Of a stretch of DNA of 64,000 bases, positions 44,858 to 55,668 are shown piece by piece. The translations under genes and the position numbers were made by a program. Source of the DNA: Stenotrophomonas maltophilia D457. Lineage in GTDB: Bacteria > Pseudomonadota > Gammaproteobacteria > Xanthomonadales > Xanthomonadaceae. Position 1 is the stretch's first letter, and every line of letters starts with the position of its first letter. The notes under the pieces were generated by a model. That model was given only the letters and a program-made list of their open reading frames with translations. It was not told the origin of the DNA and did no database searches. Location: NCBI RefSeq assembly GCF_000284595.1, contig NC_017671.1, forward strand, positions 2,203,001-2,267,000, read 5' to 3'.

Positions 44858-47449
44858 ATGTTGGAAGCCTACCGCCACCACGTCGCCGAGCGCGCTGCGC
44901 TTGGCATCCCGCCGCTGCCGCTGAGCGCGCAGCAGACGGCCGATGTCATCGAACTGCTGAAGAACCCGCCGCAGGGCGAGGCCGAGTTCCTGCTCGACCT
45001 GCTGACCCATCGCGTGCCGGCCGGTGTCGATGACGCGGCCAAGGTCAAGGCCTCGTACCTGGCGGCGATCGCCCTGGGCAGCGAGCAGAACCCGCTGATC
45101 AGCCGCGAGCGCGCCACCGAACTGCTGGGCACCATGCTCGGCGGTTACAACGTGGCCCCGCTGGTGCAGTTGCTGGACGACGCCAGCGTCGGCACCATCG
45201 CCGCCAACGGCCTGAAGAAGACCCTGCTGGTGTTCGATGCGTTCCATGACGTGCAGGAAAAGGCCAAGGCCGGCAACGCCAACGCCCAGGCCGTGCTGCA
45301 GAGCTGGGCCGATGCCGAGTGGTTCACCAGCAATCCGGAAGTGCCGCAGAGCCTGACCGTCACCGTGTTCAAGGTGCCGGGCGAGACCAACACCGACGAC
45401 CTGTCGCCGGCACCGGACGCGACCACCCGCCCGGACATTCCGATGCACGCCCTGGCGATGCTGAAGAACAAGCGCGACGACGCGCCGTTCACCCCGGAAG
45501 AAGACGGCAAGCGCGGCCCGATCCAGCAGATCCTTGACCTGAAGGACAAGGGCCATCTGGTCGCCTACGTCGGCGACGTGGTCGGCACCGGTTCCTCGCG
45601 CAAGTCGGCCACCAACAGCGTGCTGTGGTGGACCGGCGACGACATTCCGTTCATCCCGAACAAGCGCGCCGGTGGCGTCTGCCTGGGTTCGAAGATCGCC
45701 CCGATCTTCTACAACACCATGGAAGATGCCGGCGCGCTGCCGATCGAGCTGGACGTGTCGAAGATGGAACACGGCGATGTGGTCGAGCTGCGTCCGTATG
45801 AAGGCAAGGCGCTGAAGAACGGTGAAGTGATCGCCGAGTTCCAGGTCAAGTCCGACGTGCTGTTCGACGAAGTGCGTGCCGGTGGCCGCATTCCGCTGAT
45901 CATCGGCCGTGGCCTGACCGGCAAGGCGCGCGAAGCGCTGGGCCTGGCCCCGACCGATCTGTTCCGCCTGCCGGTGCAGCCGGTCGACACCGGCAAGGGC
46001 TTCTCGCTGGCGCAGAAGATGGTCGGCCGCGCCTGTGGCCTGCCGGAAGGCCAGGGCATGCGCCCGGGCACCTACTGCGAACCGAAGATGACCTCGGTGG
46101 GCTCGCAGGACACCACCGGCCCGATGACCCGCGACGAGCTGAAGGACCTGGCGTGCCTGGGCTTCTCGGCCGACCTGGTGATGCAGTCGTTCTGCCATAC
46201 CGCCGCGTACCCGAAGCCGGTGGACGTGAAGACCCACCACACCCTGCCGGAGTTCATCTCCACCCGTGGCGGCGTCTCGCTGCGCCCGGGCGACGGCGTG
46301 ATCCACAGCTGGCTCAACCGCATGCTGCTGCCGGACACCGTCGGCACCGGTGGTGACTCGCACACCCGTTTCCCGGTGGGTATTTCGTTCCCGGCCGGTT
46401 CGGGCCTGGTCGCCTTCGCCGCGGCCACCGGCGTGATGCCGCTGGACATGCCGGAGTCGGTGCTGGTGCGCTTCAAGGGCAAGATGCAGCCGGGCGTGAC
46501 CCTGCGTGACCTGGTCAACGCGATCCCGCTGTACGCGATCAAGTCGGGCCTGCTGACCGTGGCCAAGGCTGGCAAGAAGAACATCTTCTCCGGTCGCATC
46601 CTGGAAATCGAAGGCCTGCCGGAGCTGAAGGTCGAGCAGGCGTTCGAACTGTCCGATGCCTCGGCCGAGCGTTCGGCGGCCGGTTGCTCGGTGCGCCTGA
46701 ACAAGGAACCGATCATCGAGTACCTGACCAGCAACATCACCCTGCTGAAGTGGATGATTGCCGAGGGTTACCAGGACCCGCGTTCGCTGCAGCGTCGCAT
46801 CGAGAAGATGGAAGCGTGGCTGGCCAACCCGCAGCTGCTGGAGCCGGATGCCGACGCCGAATACGCCGCCGTCATCGAGATCGACCTGGCCGACATCCAT
46901 GAGCCGATCGTGGCCTGCCCGAACGACCCGGACGACGTGAAGACCCTGTCCGAAGTGGCCGGCGCCAAGATCGACGAAGTGTTCATCGGTTCGTGCATGA
47001 CCAACATCGGTCACTTCCGCGCCGCTGCGAAGCTGCTGGAAGGCAAGCGTGACCTGCCGACCCGCCTGTGGGTGGCCCCGCCGACCAAGATGGATGCTTC
47101 GGAGCTGACCAAGGAAGGCGTGTACGGCACCTTCGGCGCTACCGGCGCGCGCATGGAAATGCCGGGCTGCTCGCTGTGCATGGGCAACCAGGCGCAGATC
47201 CGCGAAGGCTCCACCGCGATGTCGACCTCGACCCGCAACTTCCCGAACCGCCTGGGCCGCAACACCAACGTGTACCTGGGTTCGGCGGAACTGGCGGCGA
47301 TCTGCTCGCGCCTGGGCCGCATCCCGACCAAGGAGGAGTACATGGCGGACATCGGCGTGATCAACGCCAATGGCGCGGAGATCTACCGCTACATGAACTT
47401 CGACCAGATCGAGGAATACCAGGACGTGGCCAAGACGGTCGCTGCCTGA
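44858..47449 (+). CDS. acnB: Bifunctional aconitate hydratase B / 2-methylisocitrate dehydratase
   Basis: 863 residues from [22 protein letters not shown], with CGGGAG upstream; E. coli AcnB has 865. The AcnB-specific HEAT-like N-terminal domain comes first, then the swivel ([21 protein letters not shown]) and the cluster-binding core with Cys in [13 protein letters not shown], [14 protein letters not shown] and [12 protein letters not shown]. It is the main TCA-cycle aconitase in many proteobacteria. Divergently arranged with acnA, with vapBC between them. Confidence 0.96.
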   Translation: MLEAYRHHVAERAALGIPPLPLSAQQTADVIELLKNPPQGEAEFLLDLLTHRVPAGVDDAAKVKASYLAAIALGSEQNPLISRERATELLGTMLGGYNVAPLVQLLDDASVGTIAANGLKKTLLVFDAFHDVQEKAKAGNANAQAVLQSWADAEWFTSNPEVPQSLTVTVFKVPGETNTDDLSPAPDATTRPDIPMHALAMLKNKRDDAPFTPEEDGKRGPIQQILDLKDKGHLVAYVGDVVGTGSSRKSATNSVLWWTGDDIPFIPNKRAGGVCLGSKIAPIFYNTMEDAGALPIELDVSKMEHGDVVELRPYEGKALKNGEVIAEFQVKSDVLFDEVRAGGRIPLIIGRGLTGKAREALGLAPTDLFRLPVQPVDTGKGFSLAQKMVGRACGLPEGQGMRPGTYCEPKMTSVGSQDTTGPMTRDELKDLACLGFSADLVMQSFCHTAAYPKPVDVKTHHTLPEFISTRGGVSLRPGDGVIHSWLNRMLLPDTVGTGGDSHTRFPVGISFPAGSGLVAFAAATGVMPLDMPESVLVRFKGKMQPGVTLRDLVNAIPLYAIKSGLLTVAKAGKKNIFSGRILEIEGLPELKVEQAFELSDASAERSAAGCSVRLNKEPIIEYLTSNITLLKWMIAEGYQDPRSLQRRIEKMEAWLANPQLLEPDADAEYAAVIEIDLADIHEPIVACPNDPDDVKTLSEVAGAKIDEVFIGSCMTNIGHFRAAAKLLEGKRDLPTRLWVAPPTKMDASELTKEGVYGTFGATGARMEMPGCSLCMGNQAQIREGSTAMSTSTRNFPNRLGRNTNVYLGSAELAAICSRLGRIPTKEEYMADIGVINANGAEIYRYMNFDQIEEYQDVAKTVAA

Positions 47450-47460
47450 TGCGGTAACTG

Positions 47461-47491
47461 AAAACCCCCGGCTCGCGCCGGGGGTTTTTTT
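47461..47491 (+). terminator. acnB intrinsic terminator
   Basis: AACCCCCGGC-TCGC-GCCGGGGGTT followed by a run of T residues, starting 12 bp after the acnB stop. Confidence 0.93.
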
Positions 47492-47509
47492 GTGAGCGGA
47501 CGACGCATG

Positions 47510-47532
47510 GTAGTGCCGGCCGCTGGCCGGCA
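47510..47532. repeat. Single GTAG REP
   Basis: GTAG-TGCCGGCCGCTGGCCGGCA without a partner copy; 19 bp past the acnB terminator. Confidence 0.8.
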
Positions 47533-47593
47533 ACCCGTTGAAACGAAGAACCTCCGGTGAAAGCCGGGTTTCTATTGTGCCCGGCCAGGTGGC

Positions 47594-48962
47594 CTAGCCC
47601 ATGCGCATCGCGGTTCGGGTCTGCTCCTGGACGTGGTCTTGCTGACCGACCTGCTGTGCCTGCGCAATCTGTTCGGCCTTGGCGATCGACTGCTCCACCG
47701 GCGTATTGATTGCCTCGCTGATCGGAACCGACGCCCGCAGGTGTGCCGGATTGCCCGGTGCTCCCTGCACAACGAACAGGCGAGGGCCCGAGCCATCGCT
47801 GGGTGGACTGCCCAGGACCACATGATCAACGCGTTCGAGGCCGCTGCTCTTGGCCGTCGCAAGCAGGCTGGCCGTCATGCGCTCACTGGTTTCATCGAAG
47901 CTGCGCCCGTGCCTGGCATCCACGGCGGATACACCATCGCGGATCTGCTGGTAGAGCACATGGTCTGGATGGCCTTCCTTCCTGGGATCCAAGCCTGCCT
48001 TGTCCAAGGTTGACTCAATGCTCTCCTGCAATGGACTCCTGGGAGAGAAGCCGGGATTGCCGAGAGAGGGCGAGCCCTTGTCGGTTGCATCCTGGATCAG
48101 CTGCTCCCCCGGCCTGAGCGCATTCCGGGCCCGCTGCTCCGCTTCAGCCTCGCGGCGGGCATATGCACCGGCTTCCCCGGTACCGCGCAGGTAATTGATC
48201 CCGTCGCGCAGCAGGCCAGGTCCGCCGCCGACCAGCACGGTCGCGCCTGCGCGCAACTGATGAACATCACTGCGGTAGTCGACAATCCGGCGCAGGTCTT
48301 CAGGATCCGTGATCCGGGCCTGGGGATTGTCTAGTACAGACTGCACCGGGCACTTGTCGGTCACGCGATCAAGGAAATGAACCAATCGATGGGAGTCGCC
48401 CAACTGGACCGCCACCGCGGCGGACATGACATGGCCGCTTTTCATCCCAGGTGTTCCAAGCGAGGCGATGCGCTGGCCGTGCTCGGCGTTGCGCAGGACC
48501 TCCAGTTCCCTGGGCAGCGCATACATCTCGACCTTGCCGTAATGAGGACCGCCCGCGCTGACCAGGTCGCCTGCCATCACATGGTTGGTGAAGGGCGCCG
48601 CGTTGGCCGGCTGGCCCTCAGGAAGGCGATACGCCAGCCCGGCAGCACCGTAAGGATTGAATGCGTCGCCGGGGAGGTTGTAGTGGTGTGCAGTGATCTG
48701 GGCGAGCGCGCCGCCCAGCGAGTGGCCGGTGACGTACACCGGACCATACCCATTCTCTTTAGCCAGATCGATCGCCTGCTTGGTCAGTGCGAGGGCATCA
48801 CCGAGTTGTGCGTTGACTCTTGACGCCTTGGTAGCCGGTGGCGGAGTTTAGGCTGGCCAATACACGATATTCCGTCCCGGCAATGGTAACAATGGCCTTG
48901 GGCGCAGGGAGCGGATCCTTGTAGACATGATCTGAGAGGGCTGCATTTGCTCCAGGATTCAT
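47594..48962 (-). pseudogene. Lipase-class-3 effector with C-terminal XVIPCD (X-T4SS toxin), deleted and frameshifted
   Basis: From ATG 48962 the frame reads MNPGANAALSDHVYKDPLPA...EYRVLASLNSATGYQG and then hits TGA at 48798. A second frame, open from about 48845 down to 47594, continues RVNAQLGDALALTKQAIDLA...VYVTGHSLGGALAQITAHHYNL, with AGDLVSAGGPHYG and DSHRLVHFLD supplying the likely Asp and His of a lipase triad. The last 125 residues (HPDHVLYQQIRDGVSAVDARHGRSFDETSERMTASLL..., LERVDHVVLG, LFVVQGAPGNPAHLRASV) are an XVIPCD tag, recognised by VirD4 of the Xanthomonadaceae killing T4SS. Between GYQG and RVNAQ the family normally has about 35-40 residues including HRGT; here they are missing and the frame is shifted. 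Confidence 0.8.
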
Positions 48963-49597
48963 TGGGCTGTTCCTTCAGTCCGTGTGGAGATTTCGATTGG
49001 GAAGTAATCCTTTCGCTTATCTTGAGGCATCTTCTCGTACCAAGTCGAAGGCTCGGTAGGCGTCCACTCTGGCGATCCCCCTGAAGTCATGGGGCGCAAG
49101 GCGCGATGTACGTAGGTAGTAGCGAGTTTCTCGGTTTCAAGCTTTGTGAATGAAGTCCATGCGGTTGCTTGGATAGGGCGATCATCGATGATGAAGGCGA
49201 ATGAAGCTTCCACGAGCACGGGCGTCCAAGTGCACGGGCCGCGACCGTAATAGTCGGCAACTTCCATGCCATCGTTGAATACAACACTGCTGAATTCAGT
49301 GGCACTGAGGCGCTGTGCCTGAAGCTCAACCTTGTGCTGGTTCGGCTCGTACTGCACCCCCTCCCAATTGTTGACCGGAGGGAGACAGAGTGGGTCTATC
49401 TCATACGTGACAAAGACCGAAGGAACGGGGACATCCACGGGTGCATCGTGGACCCGAATCACAATAGGCAGCGCATCCCTGGGTGCAGGATTCTCGCGAT
49501 AGACCGGGTATGAGCGTTCCTTGTTGCAGCCCGGAACGGCCAGTGTGATCGAGGCGATCAACGCAACGTGAGCAAGGGTCGGGAGAACTTTCAGCAT
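48959..49597 (-). CDS. Lipoprotein, candidate immunity protein for the XVIPCD lipase
   Basis: 212 residues from MLKVLPTLAHVALIASITLAVPGCNKE, a lipoprotein signal with the acylated cysteine in VPGC. After it comes a Pro-rich stretch, YPVYRENPAPRDALPIVIRV, and a beta-rich domain (VFVTYEIDPLCLPPVNNWEGVQYEP, SSVVFNDGMEVADYYGRGPCTWTPVLV) with two further cysteines. Immunity proteins for X-T4SS effectors are typically periplasmic lipoproteins encoded just upstream of the effector. The stop overlaps the effector start (ATGA), so the pair is coupled. Specific immunity function is inferred from position and signal. Confidence 0.78.
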   Translation of the reverse strand: MLKVLPTLAHVALIASITLAVPGCNKERSYPVYRENPAPRDALPIVIRVHDAPVDVPVPSVFVTYEIDPLCLPPVNNWEGVQYEPNQHKVELQAQRLSATEFSSVVFNDGMEVADYYGRGPCTWTPVLVEASFAFIIDDRPIQATAWTSFTKLETEKLATTYVHRALRPMTSGGSPEWTPTEPSTWYEKMPQDKRKDYFPIEISTRTEGTAQ

Positions 49598-49975
49598 GAG
49601 CGGTCCATGTCGCTGCAGGATTTTCCTTGATCCCTGGAACATGCGGTCTCATCACGAACGACGGCGCCGCATCCGGGCAAGTGCGACAGGTTGCGCAGTG
49701 GGTATTGCCCGCTATCCGGACCTCCCTCCCTGCGTACCCGAGCAGCGCGGCCTTGCGGGGTAACGTTCATCGGCGTTCCATTGCTGTGCGATACCTGACT
49801 ATACGACCCGCTCCAGCCGCGCTCCAAGTCGGTGTCCTGCGGGCCTCCCGTTTGGCGCGCATGGCTTGCGGCAGGATCAAACCTCGATCAGCGTCGTTGA
49901 AACATCAATGGTCGAAAGTGCTGGCGGCGGATCGGCAATGGAGCCTGACGTCTCTTGGAGGTGTCCAGCAGGGTG
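49598..49975. other. Gene-free region upstream of the immunity gene
   Basis: About 380 bp with lower GC than its surroundings in places and no supportable gene. A 78-codon minus-strand frame (49591-49827) has no recognisable features and overlaps the immunity start; it may be leader or debris. Confidence 0.4.
49798..49827 (-). promoter_or_regulatory. Candidate promoter of the immunity-effector operon
   Basis: On the minus strand TTGGAG (49827-49822), an 18-bp spacer and TATAGT (49803-49798), about 200 bp before the immunity start. Only a moderate match. Confidence 0.3.
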
Positions 49976-50002
49976 CAGAGCCGAGCGTGGGCTCGGCTCT
50001 AC
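49976..50002. repeat. GTAG REP (inverted)
   Basis: AGAGCCGAGCGTGGGCTCGGCT-CTAC, just past the cheB stop; it may stabilise the 3' end of the chemotaxis transcript. Confidence 0.75.
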
Positions 50003-50011
50003 AGGGGCCTG

Positions 50012-51085
50012 TCAGCCGCGGGCGAGGGCGAGCAGCCGCTCGGCGATCCGCTCCAGTGGCACCTGTTCCTCGGCCGCGCCCAGCTTGAACGCGGCACCCG
50101 GCATGCCCCAGACCACGCTGGTGGCTTCGTCCTGCACCAACGTCGGCGCGCCGGCCTGGCGCATTTCCAGCAGGCCGCGTGCGCCGTCGTCGCCCATGCC
50201 GGTGAGGATGGCGCCGATGGCGTTGCCACCGGCGTTCTGCGCGACCGAACGGAACAGCACGTCCACTGCCGGCTTGTGGCGGTTCACTGCCGGGCCATCG
50301 TCGACGCGGCAGCGCCAGCGCGCACCGTCGCGGATGATCCGCAGGTGCTTGCCGCCCGGCGGCAGGTAGGCATGGCCGGGAAGCACCGCTTCGCCGTCGC
50401 TGGCCTCACGTACCGCCATCGCCGAGTGGCGGTCCAGGCGTTCGGCGAAGGCACTGCTGAAGCTGGCCGGCAAATGCTGGGTCATCACCACGGCGGGCGC
50501 GTCGGCAGGCATGCCTTCCAGCACCACGCGCAGCGCTTCGGTGCCGCCCGCCGAGGAACCGATCGCGATCAGCCGGTCGGTGGTGCGGAACTGCGGCGCG
50601 GCCGGGCGTATCGCGGGCGCGGCGTCCAGCATGAGCTTCGGCGCGGCAGCGCGCACCAGCGGACGTACCCGCGAGCGCGCCGCCATCTTGACCTTGGCGA
50701 TGATCTCGTCTGCGTAGCCCTGCAGGCCGCGGGCCACGTCCAACTTCGGCTTGGACACGAAATCCACGGCGCCCAGCGCCAGTGCCTGCAGGGTGGTGTC
50801 GGCGCCGCGCTCGGTGAGCGAGGAGATCATCACCACCGGCAACGGGTGCAGGCGCATCAGGTTTTCCAGGAACGCCAGCCCGTCCATGCGCGGCATTTCC
50901 ACGTCCAGGGTGATCACGTCCGGGGCCAGTCGCTTGATCTTTTCACGGGCCAGCAGCGGGTCGGCGGCGGTGCCGACCACGTCGATGGCAGGATCGCTGG
51001 ACAGGATCTCGGTGAGCATCTGGCGCACGACGGCAGAGTCGTCGACGATCAGCACCCGGCAGGGGGCGTTGCCGGTAAAGGTCAT
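50012..51085 (-). CDS. cheB: Chemotaxis protein-glutamate methylesterase/deamidase CheB
   Basis: 357 residues. The receiver domain has Asp61 in [21 protein letters not shown] and the methylesterase domain has the Ser in [14 protein letters not shown], His in [18 protein letters not shown] and Asp in [13 protein letters not shown]. CheA-phosphorylated CheB removes methyl groups from receptors. Its start overlaps the cheD stop (ATGA type). Last gene of the chemotaxis run. Confidence 0.96.
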   Translation of the reverse strand: MTFTGNAPCRVLIVDDSAVVRQMLTEILSSDPAIDVVGTAADPLLAREKIKRLAPDVITLDVEMPRMDGLAFLENLMRLHPLPVVMISSLTERGADTTLQALALGAVDFVSKPKLDVARGLQGYADEIIAKVKMAARSRVRPLVRAAAPKLMLDAAPAIRPAAPQFRTTDRLIAIGSSAGGTEALRVVLEGMPADAPAVVMTQHLPASFSSAFAERLDRHSAMAVREASDGEAVLPGHAYLPPGGKHLRIIRDGARWRCRVDDGPAVNRHKPAVDVLFRSVAQNAGGNAIGAILTGMGDDGARGLLEMRQAGAPTLVQDEATSVVWGMPGAAFKLGAAEEQVPLERIAERLLALARG

Positions 51086-51678
51086 TCGAACAGCTCCACG
51101 CCACCGGTGACCGGCGCCTTGGACAGGCGCGCACGCACCGCCGATTCGGTGGCAGCCACTTCGGCCTCATGCGCATGCGGCAGGCGCTGCACCACCACGC
51201 GGCCGGTGTCGGCGAAGAACCAGATCTTGCGCGGATGGATGCCGCACAGGTCCTCGGCGATGATCGGGATGTGCTCGGCCTGCAGGTACTGGCGCACGAA
51301 CTCGGCGTTGCGGGTGCCCACTGGATTGCTGGTGAAGCCCTTGAGCACGTTGGCGCCGCCGAACACCTTGGCCTCGATGCGCTTGCGGTGGGCGCCCCGC
51401 TTGAGCATGTCGTTGATCAGCAGTTCCATCGCATAGCTGCCGTAGCGTGCGGGTGCGCCGTCACCGGCGTTGCCCTCCGGCAGCAGGAAGTGGTTCATGC
51501 CGCCGATCTTCAGCACCGGGTCGCGCAGGCAGGCCGCCACGCAGGAGCCCAGCGTGGTGGTCAGCGCAGTGGTGTCATCGACCACCAGGTACTGGGTCGG
51601 CAGCAGCTTGGCGGCGATGGTCTGGAAGCGCGCATCCTGGTAGCGCATCACATCGTCGGTACGCAGCGAGGCATTCAT
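51082..51678 (-). CDS. cheD: Chemoreceptor glutamine deamidase CheD
   Basis: 198 residues. CheD deamidates receptor glutamines and links to CheC or phosphatase feedback in other bacteria. The catalytic [14 protein letters not shown] (Cys) and [11 protein letters not shown] (His) motifs are present, with [13 protein letters not shown] and [23 protein letters not shown] following. Both ends overlap neighbours by 4 bases (ATGA), giving a tightly coupled cheR-cheD-cheB block. Confidence 0.95.
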   Translation of the reverse strand: MNASLRTDDVMRYQDARFQTIAAKLLPTQYLVVDDTTALTTTLGSCVAACLRDPVLKIGGMNHFLLPEGNAGDGAPARYGSYAMELLINDMLKRGAHRKRIEAKVFGGANVLKGFTSNPVGTRNAEFVRQYLQAEHIPIIAEDLCGIHPRKIWFFADTGRVVVQRLPHAHEAEVAATESAVRARLSKAPVTGGVELFE

Positions 51679-52544
51679 GCGCCGGCCTTTGCGGCACGGC
51701 GGTACAGGGTGCGGCCGCAGGGCTGGATCAGGTCGGCGGCGTGCAGGTAGTTCTCCGAGTGGCCGGTGTAGAGCAGGCCGTCATCGGCCAGGTGCTGGAC
51801 CAGGCGACCGAGGATGGCGCGCTGGGTCGGCTTGTCGAAGTAGATCATCACGTTGCGGCAGAACAGCGCGTCGAACGGGCCGCCGACGTCGTAGCGCGGG
51901 GCGAGCAGGTTCAATGGGCGGAACTCGATCAGTTCGCGCAGCGCCGGCAGCACGCGGCACTGGCCCTCGTTGGGGCCGCTGCCGCGCTGGAAGTAGCGGC
52001 GGCGCAGGTCCGGATCGAGGCTGGCGACGCGATCGATGTTGTAGACGCCGCGGCCGGCGGTGGCCAGCACCTGGGTATCGACGTCGGTGGCAATGATGCG
52101 TACCGGCGGCTTCAACGTGCCGAAGGCCTCGCAGGCGGTGATCGCCATCGAGTAGGGCTCTTCGCCGGTGGACGCCGCGCACGACCACAGCAGCAGTGGG
52201 GCGCGGCTGGAGCGCCGTTGGAGTTCCTCGCGCAGCTTGTCGAAGTGATGCGGTTCGCGGAAGAACGAGGTCAGGTTGGTGGTCAGCGCGTTGGTGAACG
52301 CCTGCCATTCGTCACCATCTTCCTGCTCCAGATGGTCCAGGTACTGCTGGAAGCTGCGCATGCCCAGCGTGCGCAGGCGGCGCGACAGGCGGCCATAGAC
52401 CATGTCGCGCTTTGCCGGCGCGAGGGCGATGCCCACCCGCTGGTAGATCAGGTCGCAGACGCGGCGGAAATCGCGGTCGGCGAACTCGAATTCGCGCGGG
52501 CCGGTGACGATGGGGGTAGGACTTTGCACGGGGGACGTGTCCAT
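51675..52544 (-). CDS. cheR: Chemotaxis protein methyltransferase CheR
   Basis: 289 residues. CheR methylates receptor glutamates with S-adenosylmethionine. The N-terminal helical domain contains [32 protein letters not shown]; the SAM domain has [28 protein letters not shown] and [14 protein letters not shown]. The beta-subdomain that binds receptor tail pentapeptides should lie in the region after [10 protein letters not shown]. Start ATG 52544; a 37-bp gap separates it from the upstream mcp. Confidence 0.95.
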   Translation of the reverse strand: MDTSPVQSPTPIVTGPREFEFADRDFRRVCDLIYQRVGIALAPAKRDMVYGRLSRRLRTLGMRSFQQYLDHLEQEDGDEWQAFTNALTTNLTSFFREPHHFDKLREELQRRSSRAPLLLWSCAASTGEEPYSMAITACEAFGTLKPPVRIIATDVDTQVLATAGRGVYNIDRVASLDPDLRRRYFQRGSGPNEGQCRVLPALRELIEFRPLNLLAPRYDVGGPFDALFCRNVMIYFDKPTQRAILGRLVQHLADDGLLYTGHSENYLHAADLIQPCGRTLYRRAAKAGA

Positions 52545-52581
52545 CGGCAGAGGCGGCGGCCGCAGCCGCCGCGGGTGGGTC

Positions 52582-54852
52582 TCAGAATTCCTGCCAGTCG
52601 CTGTCGCTGGCGGCGAAGGTGCTGGCGTTGCTGCTGCGGCGGACCGGAGCGGGCGTGCTGGTCGGCTGCGGGCGTGCCACGGTGGTGATACGGGCCGGCT
52701 CCGCGCGCGCGGCCACGGCCTTCACTGCGGCGGACACCTGGTTGTCGAGGCGGAAGATCGCCACGGCGTCAGCCAGCTGGCCGGCCTGGTCCTCCATTGC
52801 GCGTGCCGCAGCAGTGGCTTCTTCCACCAACGCAGCATTCTGCTGGGTGGTTTCGTCCATCTGCACCACGGTCTGGTTGACCTGCTCGATGCCCGCCGAC
52901 TGTTCCTGCGAGGCCGCAGAGATTTCGGCCATGATGTCAGTCACGCGCTGCACCGAGGCGACGATCTCGCCCATGGTCGCGCCGGCCTTGTGCACCAGCG
53001 CCGAGCCGTCGTTGACCTTGCCGACCGAGTCGTCGATCAGGCCCTTGATCTCCTTGGCGGCGGCGGCCGAGCGCTGGGCGAGGGTGCGCACTTCGCTGGC
53101 GACCACGGCGAAGCCGCGGCCCTGTTCGCCGGCACGGGCGGCTTCCACTGCGGCGTTCAGCGCCAGGATGTTGGTCTGGAAGGCAATTCCGTCGATGACC
53201 GAGATGATCTCGGCGATCTTCTTCGACGAGGCTTCGATGGCCGACATGGTGGTGACCACCTGGCCGACCACTTCACCCCCCTGCGAGGCGACACCGTGCG
53301 CGCCGATGGCGAGCTGGTTGGCCTGGCGTGCGTGCTCGGCGTTCTGGCGCACGGTGGAGGTCAGTTCCTCCATCGAGGCGGCGGTTTCTTCCAGGTTGGC
53401 AGCCTGCTGCTCGGTGCGGCGCGACAGGTCGCTGTTGCCGGAGGCGATCTCGCCGGCGGCCAGGGTGATGCTGGACGCGCTGGCCTGGATCTGGCCGACG
53501 ATCTGGGTCAGCTGTGCAACGGTGGTGTTGGCATCGTCGCGCATGCGTGCGAACACGCCCTGGTAATCGCCGTGCATGCGTGCGGTCAGGTCACCTTCGG
53601 CGATGGCCGACAGCAGCTGCGAGAGCTTGCCGAGGTTGTCATCGCTGACCGCCATCATCGCGTTGAGGTTCTCCAGCATCAGGCGGAAATCGTGATCGAA
53701 GCGCTGCGCATCGCCACGGAGGCTGAAGTCGCCGGCGGCGGCGGCGCTGGCAAGCTGCTTGATCTCGGCATTGATGCGGCCGAGGTTGGCCTTGACCGTA
53801 TCAACGGTGGTTGTCATCGCGGCCTTTTCGCCCGGGTAGCGTGCAATGTCGCGGCTGAGATCGCCAACCGCGTACTGCTGCACCACGTCCAGCACGTCGT
53901 GCAGGGTCTGCAGGTGGCCGCCGACCAGGGCGTTGGTTTCCTGCACCATCAGCCCGTACTCGCCGGGGAAGGCGCTGGCGTCGATGCGGTAGCTCAGTTC
54001 GCCGCCGTCATGACGGCGCGCCATTTCGCGCTGGCCGGTGATGACTGCATGCAGCTGCTGCTGCATGCCGGCCATGGCCTCCAGCAGGCGGCCGGTTTCG
54101 TCGTGCGGCTGCGGGCCGATGTGGCTGTCCAGCTTGCCGCCGGCGATGCCTTCGGCCACGGCGGTGGCCTGCTTCAGCGGCACGGCGATGCGGTTGCCGA
54201 TGACCCAGCTCAGGGCCAGCACGATCAGCACCAGTACGCCACCAGAGACCGCCATGATGGCGGTGAACACCAGCGCCTGTTTCTGCACGTCGTCCATGTA
54301 GACGCCGCTGCTGACCACCCAGTTCCAGGGCGCGAACAGGCCGGCATAGGCGACCTTCTCGACCTCGCCCTTGCTGCCCGGCTTGGCCCAGCGGTAGTTG
54401 ACGAAGCCGCCGCCGGCGCGAGCCGCTTCGACCTGGTCGTAGTAGATCCGTACGCCGTCGTCGGTGCGGAAGTCCTTCATGTCCTTGCCGACCAGGTCCT
54501 TGCGGAACGGGTGCATCAGCAGGCGGTAGCCGGTGTCGTAGATGTTGAAGTAGTAGGTGTCGTTCCCGGCGCGCATGACCTCCAGCGCCTGCAGCGCGGC
54601 GCTCTTGGCGGCCTCTTCGCTGAGCTCGCCGGTACCGGCCAGGCGGTGGTAGTGCTGCAGGATGCCGTAGCTCAGTTCGACCTGGGTCTTCAGCGCGCTC
54701 TTGCGGGTTTCGGTCAGGTCCAGGTACTGCATGCGGGCGGCGATCACCGAGAGCGCGATCACGCCGAGCGCGATGAGCAGCGTCAGCAGGTTGAGCTTGC
54801 GCCGGACGGAAAGATTGCGGAAGTAGTGTTGCCAGCGATGCAGGAGATTCAT
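52582..54852 (-). CDS. Methyl-accepting chemotaxis protein with single Cache domain (MCP-1)
   Basis: 756 residues. Membrane helix 1 ([22 protein letters not shown]) precedes a periplasmic sCache_2 domain (residues about 40-185: [56 protein letters not shown]). Helix 2 follows ([24 protein letters not shown]), then HAMP segments, a linker with repeated HAMP-like units, and the signalling domain with the universal tip [38 protein letters not shown]. It ends ...DSDWQEF, a CheR/CheB-tethering pentapeptide. The ligand is unknown; sCache_2 domains often bind small organic acids. Confidence 0.93.
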   Translation of the reverse strand: MNLLHRWQHYFRNLSVRRKLNLLTLLIALGVIALSVIAARMQYLDLTETRKSALKTQVELSYGILQHYHRLAGTGELSEEAAKSAALQALEVMRAGNDTYYFNIYDTGYRLLMHPFRKDLVGKDMKDFRTDDGVRIYYDQVEAARAGGGFVNYRWAKPGSKGEVEKVAYAGLFAPWNWVVSSGVYMDDVQKQALVFTAIMAVSGGVLVLIVLALSWVIGNRIAVPLKQATAVAEGIAGGKLDSHIGPQPHDETGRLLEAMAGMQQQLHAVITGQREMARRHDGGELSYRIDASAFPGEYGLMVQETNALVGGHLQTLHDVLDVVQQYAVGDLSRDIARYPGEKAAMTTTVDTVKANLGRINAEIKQLASAAAAGDFSLRGDAQRFDHDFRLMLENLNAMMAVSDDNLGKLSQLLSAIAEGDLTARMHGDYQGVFARMRDDANTTVAQLTQIVGQIQASASSITLAAGEIASGNSDLSRRTEQQAANLEETAASMEELTSTVRQNAEHARQANQLAIGAHGVASQGGEVVGQVVTTMSAIEASSKKIAEIISVIDGIAFQTNILALNAAVEAARAGEQGRGFAVVASEVRTLAQRSAAAAKEIKGLIDDSVGKVNDGSALVHKAGATMGEIVASVQRVTDIMAEISAASQEQSAGIEQVNQTVVQMDETTQQNAALVEEATAAARAMEDQAGQLADAVAIFRLDNQVSAAVKAVAARAEPARITTVARPQPTSTPAPVRRSSNASTFAASDSDWQEF

Positions 54853-54982
54853 CGAGCAGGACCAGGTCGAAGCGGGCGGGCGGCGCCGTGCCGGTCAGCG
54901 GCGGGATACGCCGTGACAACCCCGTTATCGGCCGCGCGGGCGGGGGATTGAGGTGCGGTGTCCGAACGTATTCAGGTTTCCT

Positions 54983-55188
54983 TGCAGCGGCGGCTGCGGC
55001 GCTGCCTGCGGCAGGCTTTTGAAGCAACGGCAACGGCAACGGCAACGGCAGTTGGTCGGCTCTGAATTTTCAGTGGGTGGCTGGGTCGGGGTGGGCTGGC
55101 GGGACACGCCGTAAACCCGTCCGTGGGGGCTCGATGGCGCCATCCATGGCGCCAACGGTCCCGCCAGCCCACCCCGACCCAGCCCTCC
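54983..55188. repeat. Composite cruciform element, copy D
   Basis: A CAACGG tandem (four units, 55025-55050) is followed by the cruciform: perfect 26-bp arms 55079-55104 and 55159-55184. They enclose GGACACGCCGTAAACCCGTCC and the hairpin GGCGCCAT-CC-ATGGCGCC. Orientation matches copy B. No GTAG arm is attached. Confidence 0.8.
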
Positions 55189-55238
55189 CGGCATTTCGGT
55201 GTCGGACGGCAAGAGCGTTGAGTTTCCAGGTGGAAAGA

Positions 55239-55279
55239 GGGGTCAGATCCGTTTTCCTGCGGAAAACGGATCTGACCCC
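55239..55279. repeat. GGGGTC...GACCCC hairpin between mcp genes
   Basis: GGGGTCAGATCCGTTTTCC-TGC-GGAAAACGGATCTGACCCC, perfect 19-bp arms. Same family as 6371 and 59248. Confidence 0.85.
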
Positions 55280-55339
55280 GGAAGTGACCTGGCTTTTGTC
55301 TTTTGCTCTTCTTTCTTCAATCCGGGGTGGACGCGCACG

Positions 55340-55535
55340 GGAAGTGTCCGTGGCCGGGAGGGTGGGTTGCGCAGGGGCGTGAGCCGCATGGGGTCGAGGC
55401 ATGCCTCGGGCGGGTTGGGCAGGATGCCCAACCCCGGTCTTGCCGTGTGCGCAGGACAGTGCACACGTGCAAGCGGCGACCGAGCTTACAGAGACGTACT
55501 TGCAGCGTCCCCTGCGCAACCCATCCTCCCGGCCC
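55340..55535. repeat. Composite cruciform element, copy E, with expanded insert
   Basis: Outer arms 55352-55377 and 55509-55534 match over 26 bp with one G/T mismatch. Inside, the GAGCCGCAT start and the CCGAGCTTACAGAGACGTACTTGCAGCGTCC core are separated by about 80 nt holding two extra hairpins, GGGTTGGGC-AGGAT-GCCCAACCC and GTGTGC...GCACAC. Orientation matches copy A. Confidence 0.75.
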
Positions 55536-55611
55536 AAACGAAGGAAGTCCGCCGCTCTCAGCGACCACCCCGAGGGGCTTCGCCGTTGGCTGGATAATCA
55601 GATACCCCCTA

Positions 55612-55645
55612 AACAAAAACGCCCCAGCACAGGGCCAGGGCGTTC
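55612..55645 (-). terminator. Terminator after MCP-2
   Basis: On the minus strand AACGCCCTGGCCC...GGGGCGTTTTTG: stem AACGCC/GGCGTT with a T-run, about 25-55 bp after the stop of the 791-residue receptor. It would separate the downstream mcp from the upstream genes. Confidence 0.75.
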
Positions 55646-55668
55646 TTGTAACTCAGGTCAGGCAGGCA

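Noticed and set aside
49591..49827. 78-codon minus-strand frame upstream of the immunity lipoprotein
   Set aside because: No domain, no ribosome binding site, and it overlaps the start of the lipoprotein gene.
55025..55050. CAACGG tandem units considered as CRISPR-like or as a coding repeat
   Set aside because: Units are only 6 bp without spacers; they belong to the tail of composite element D.
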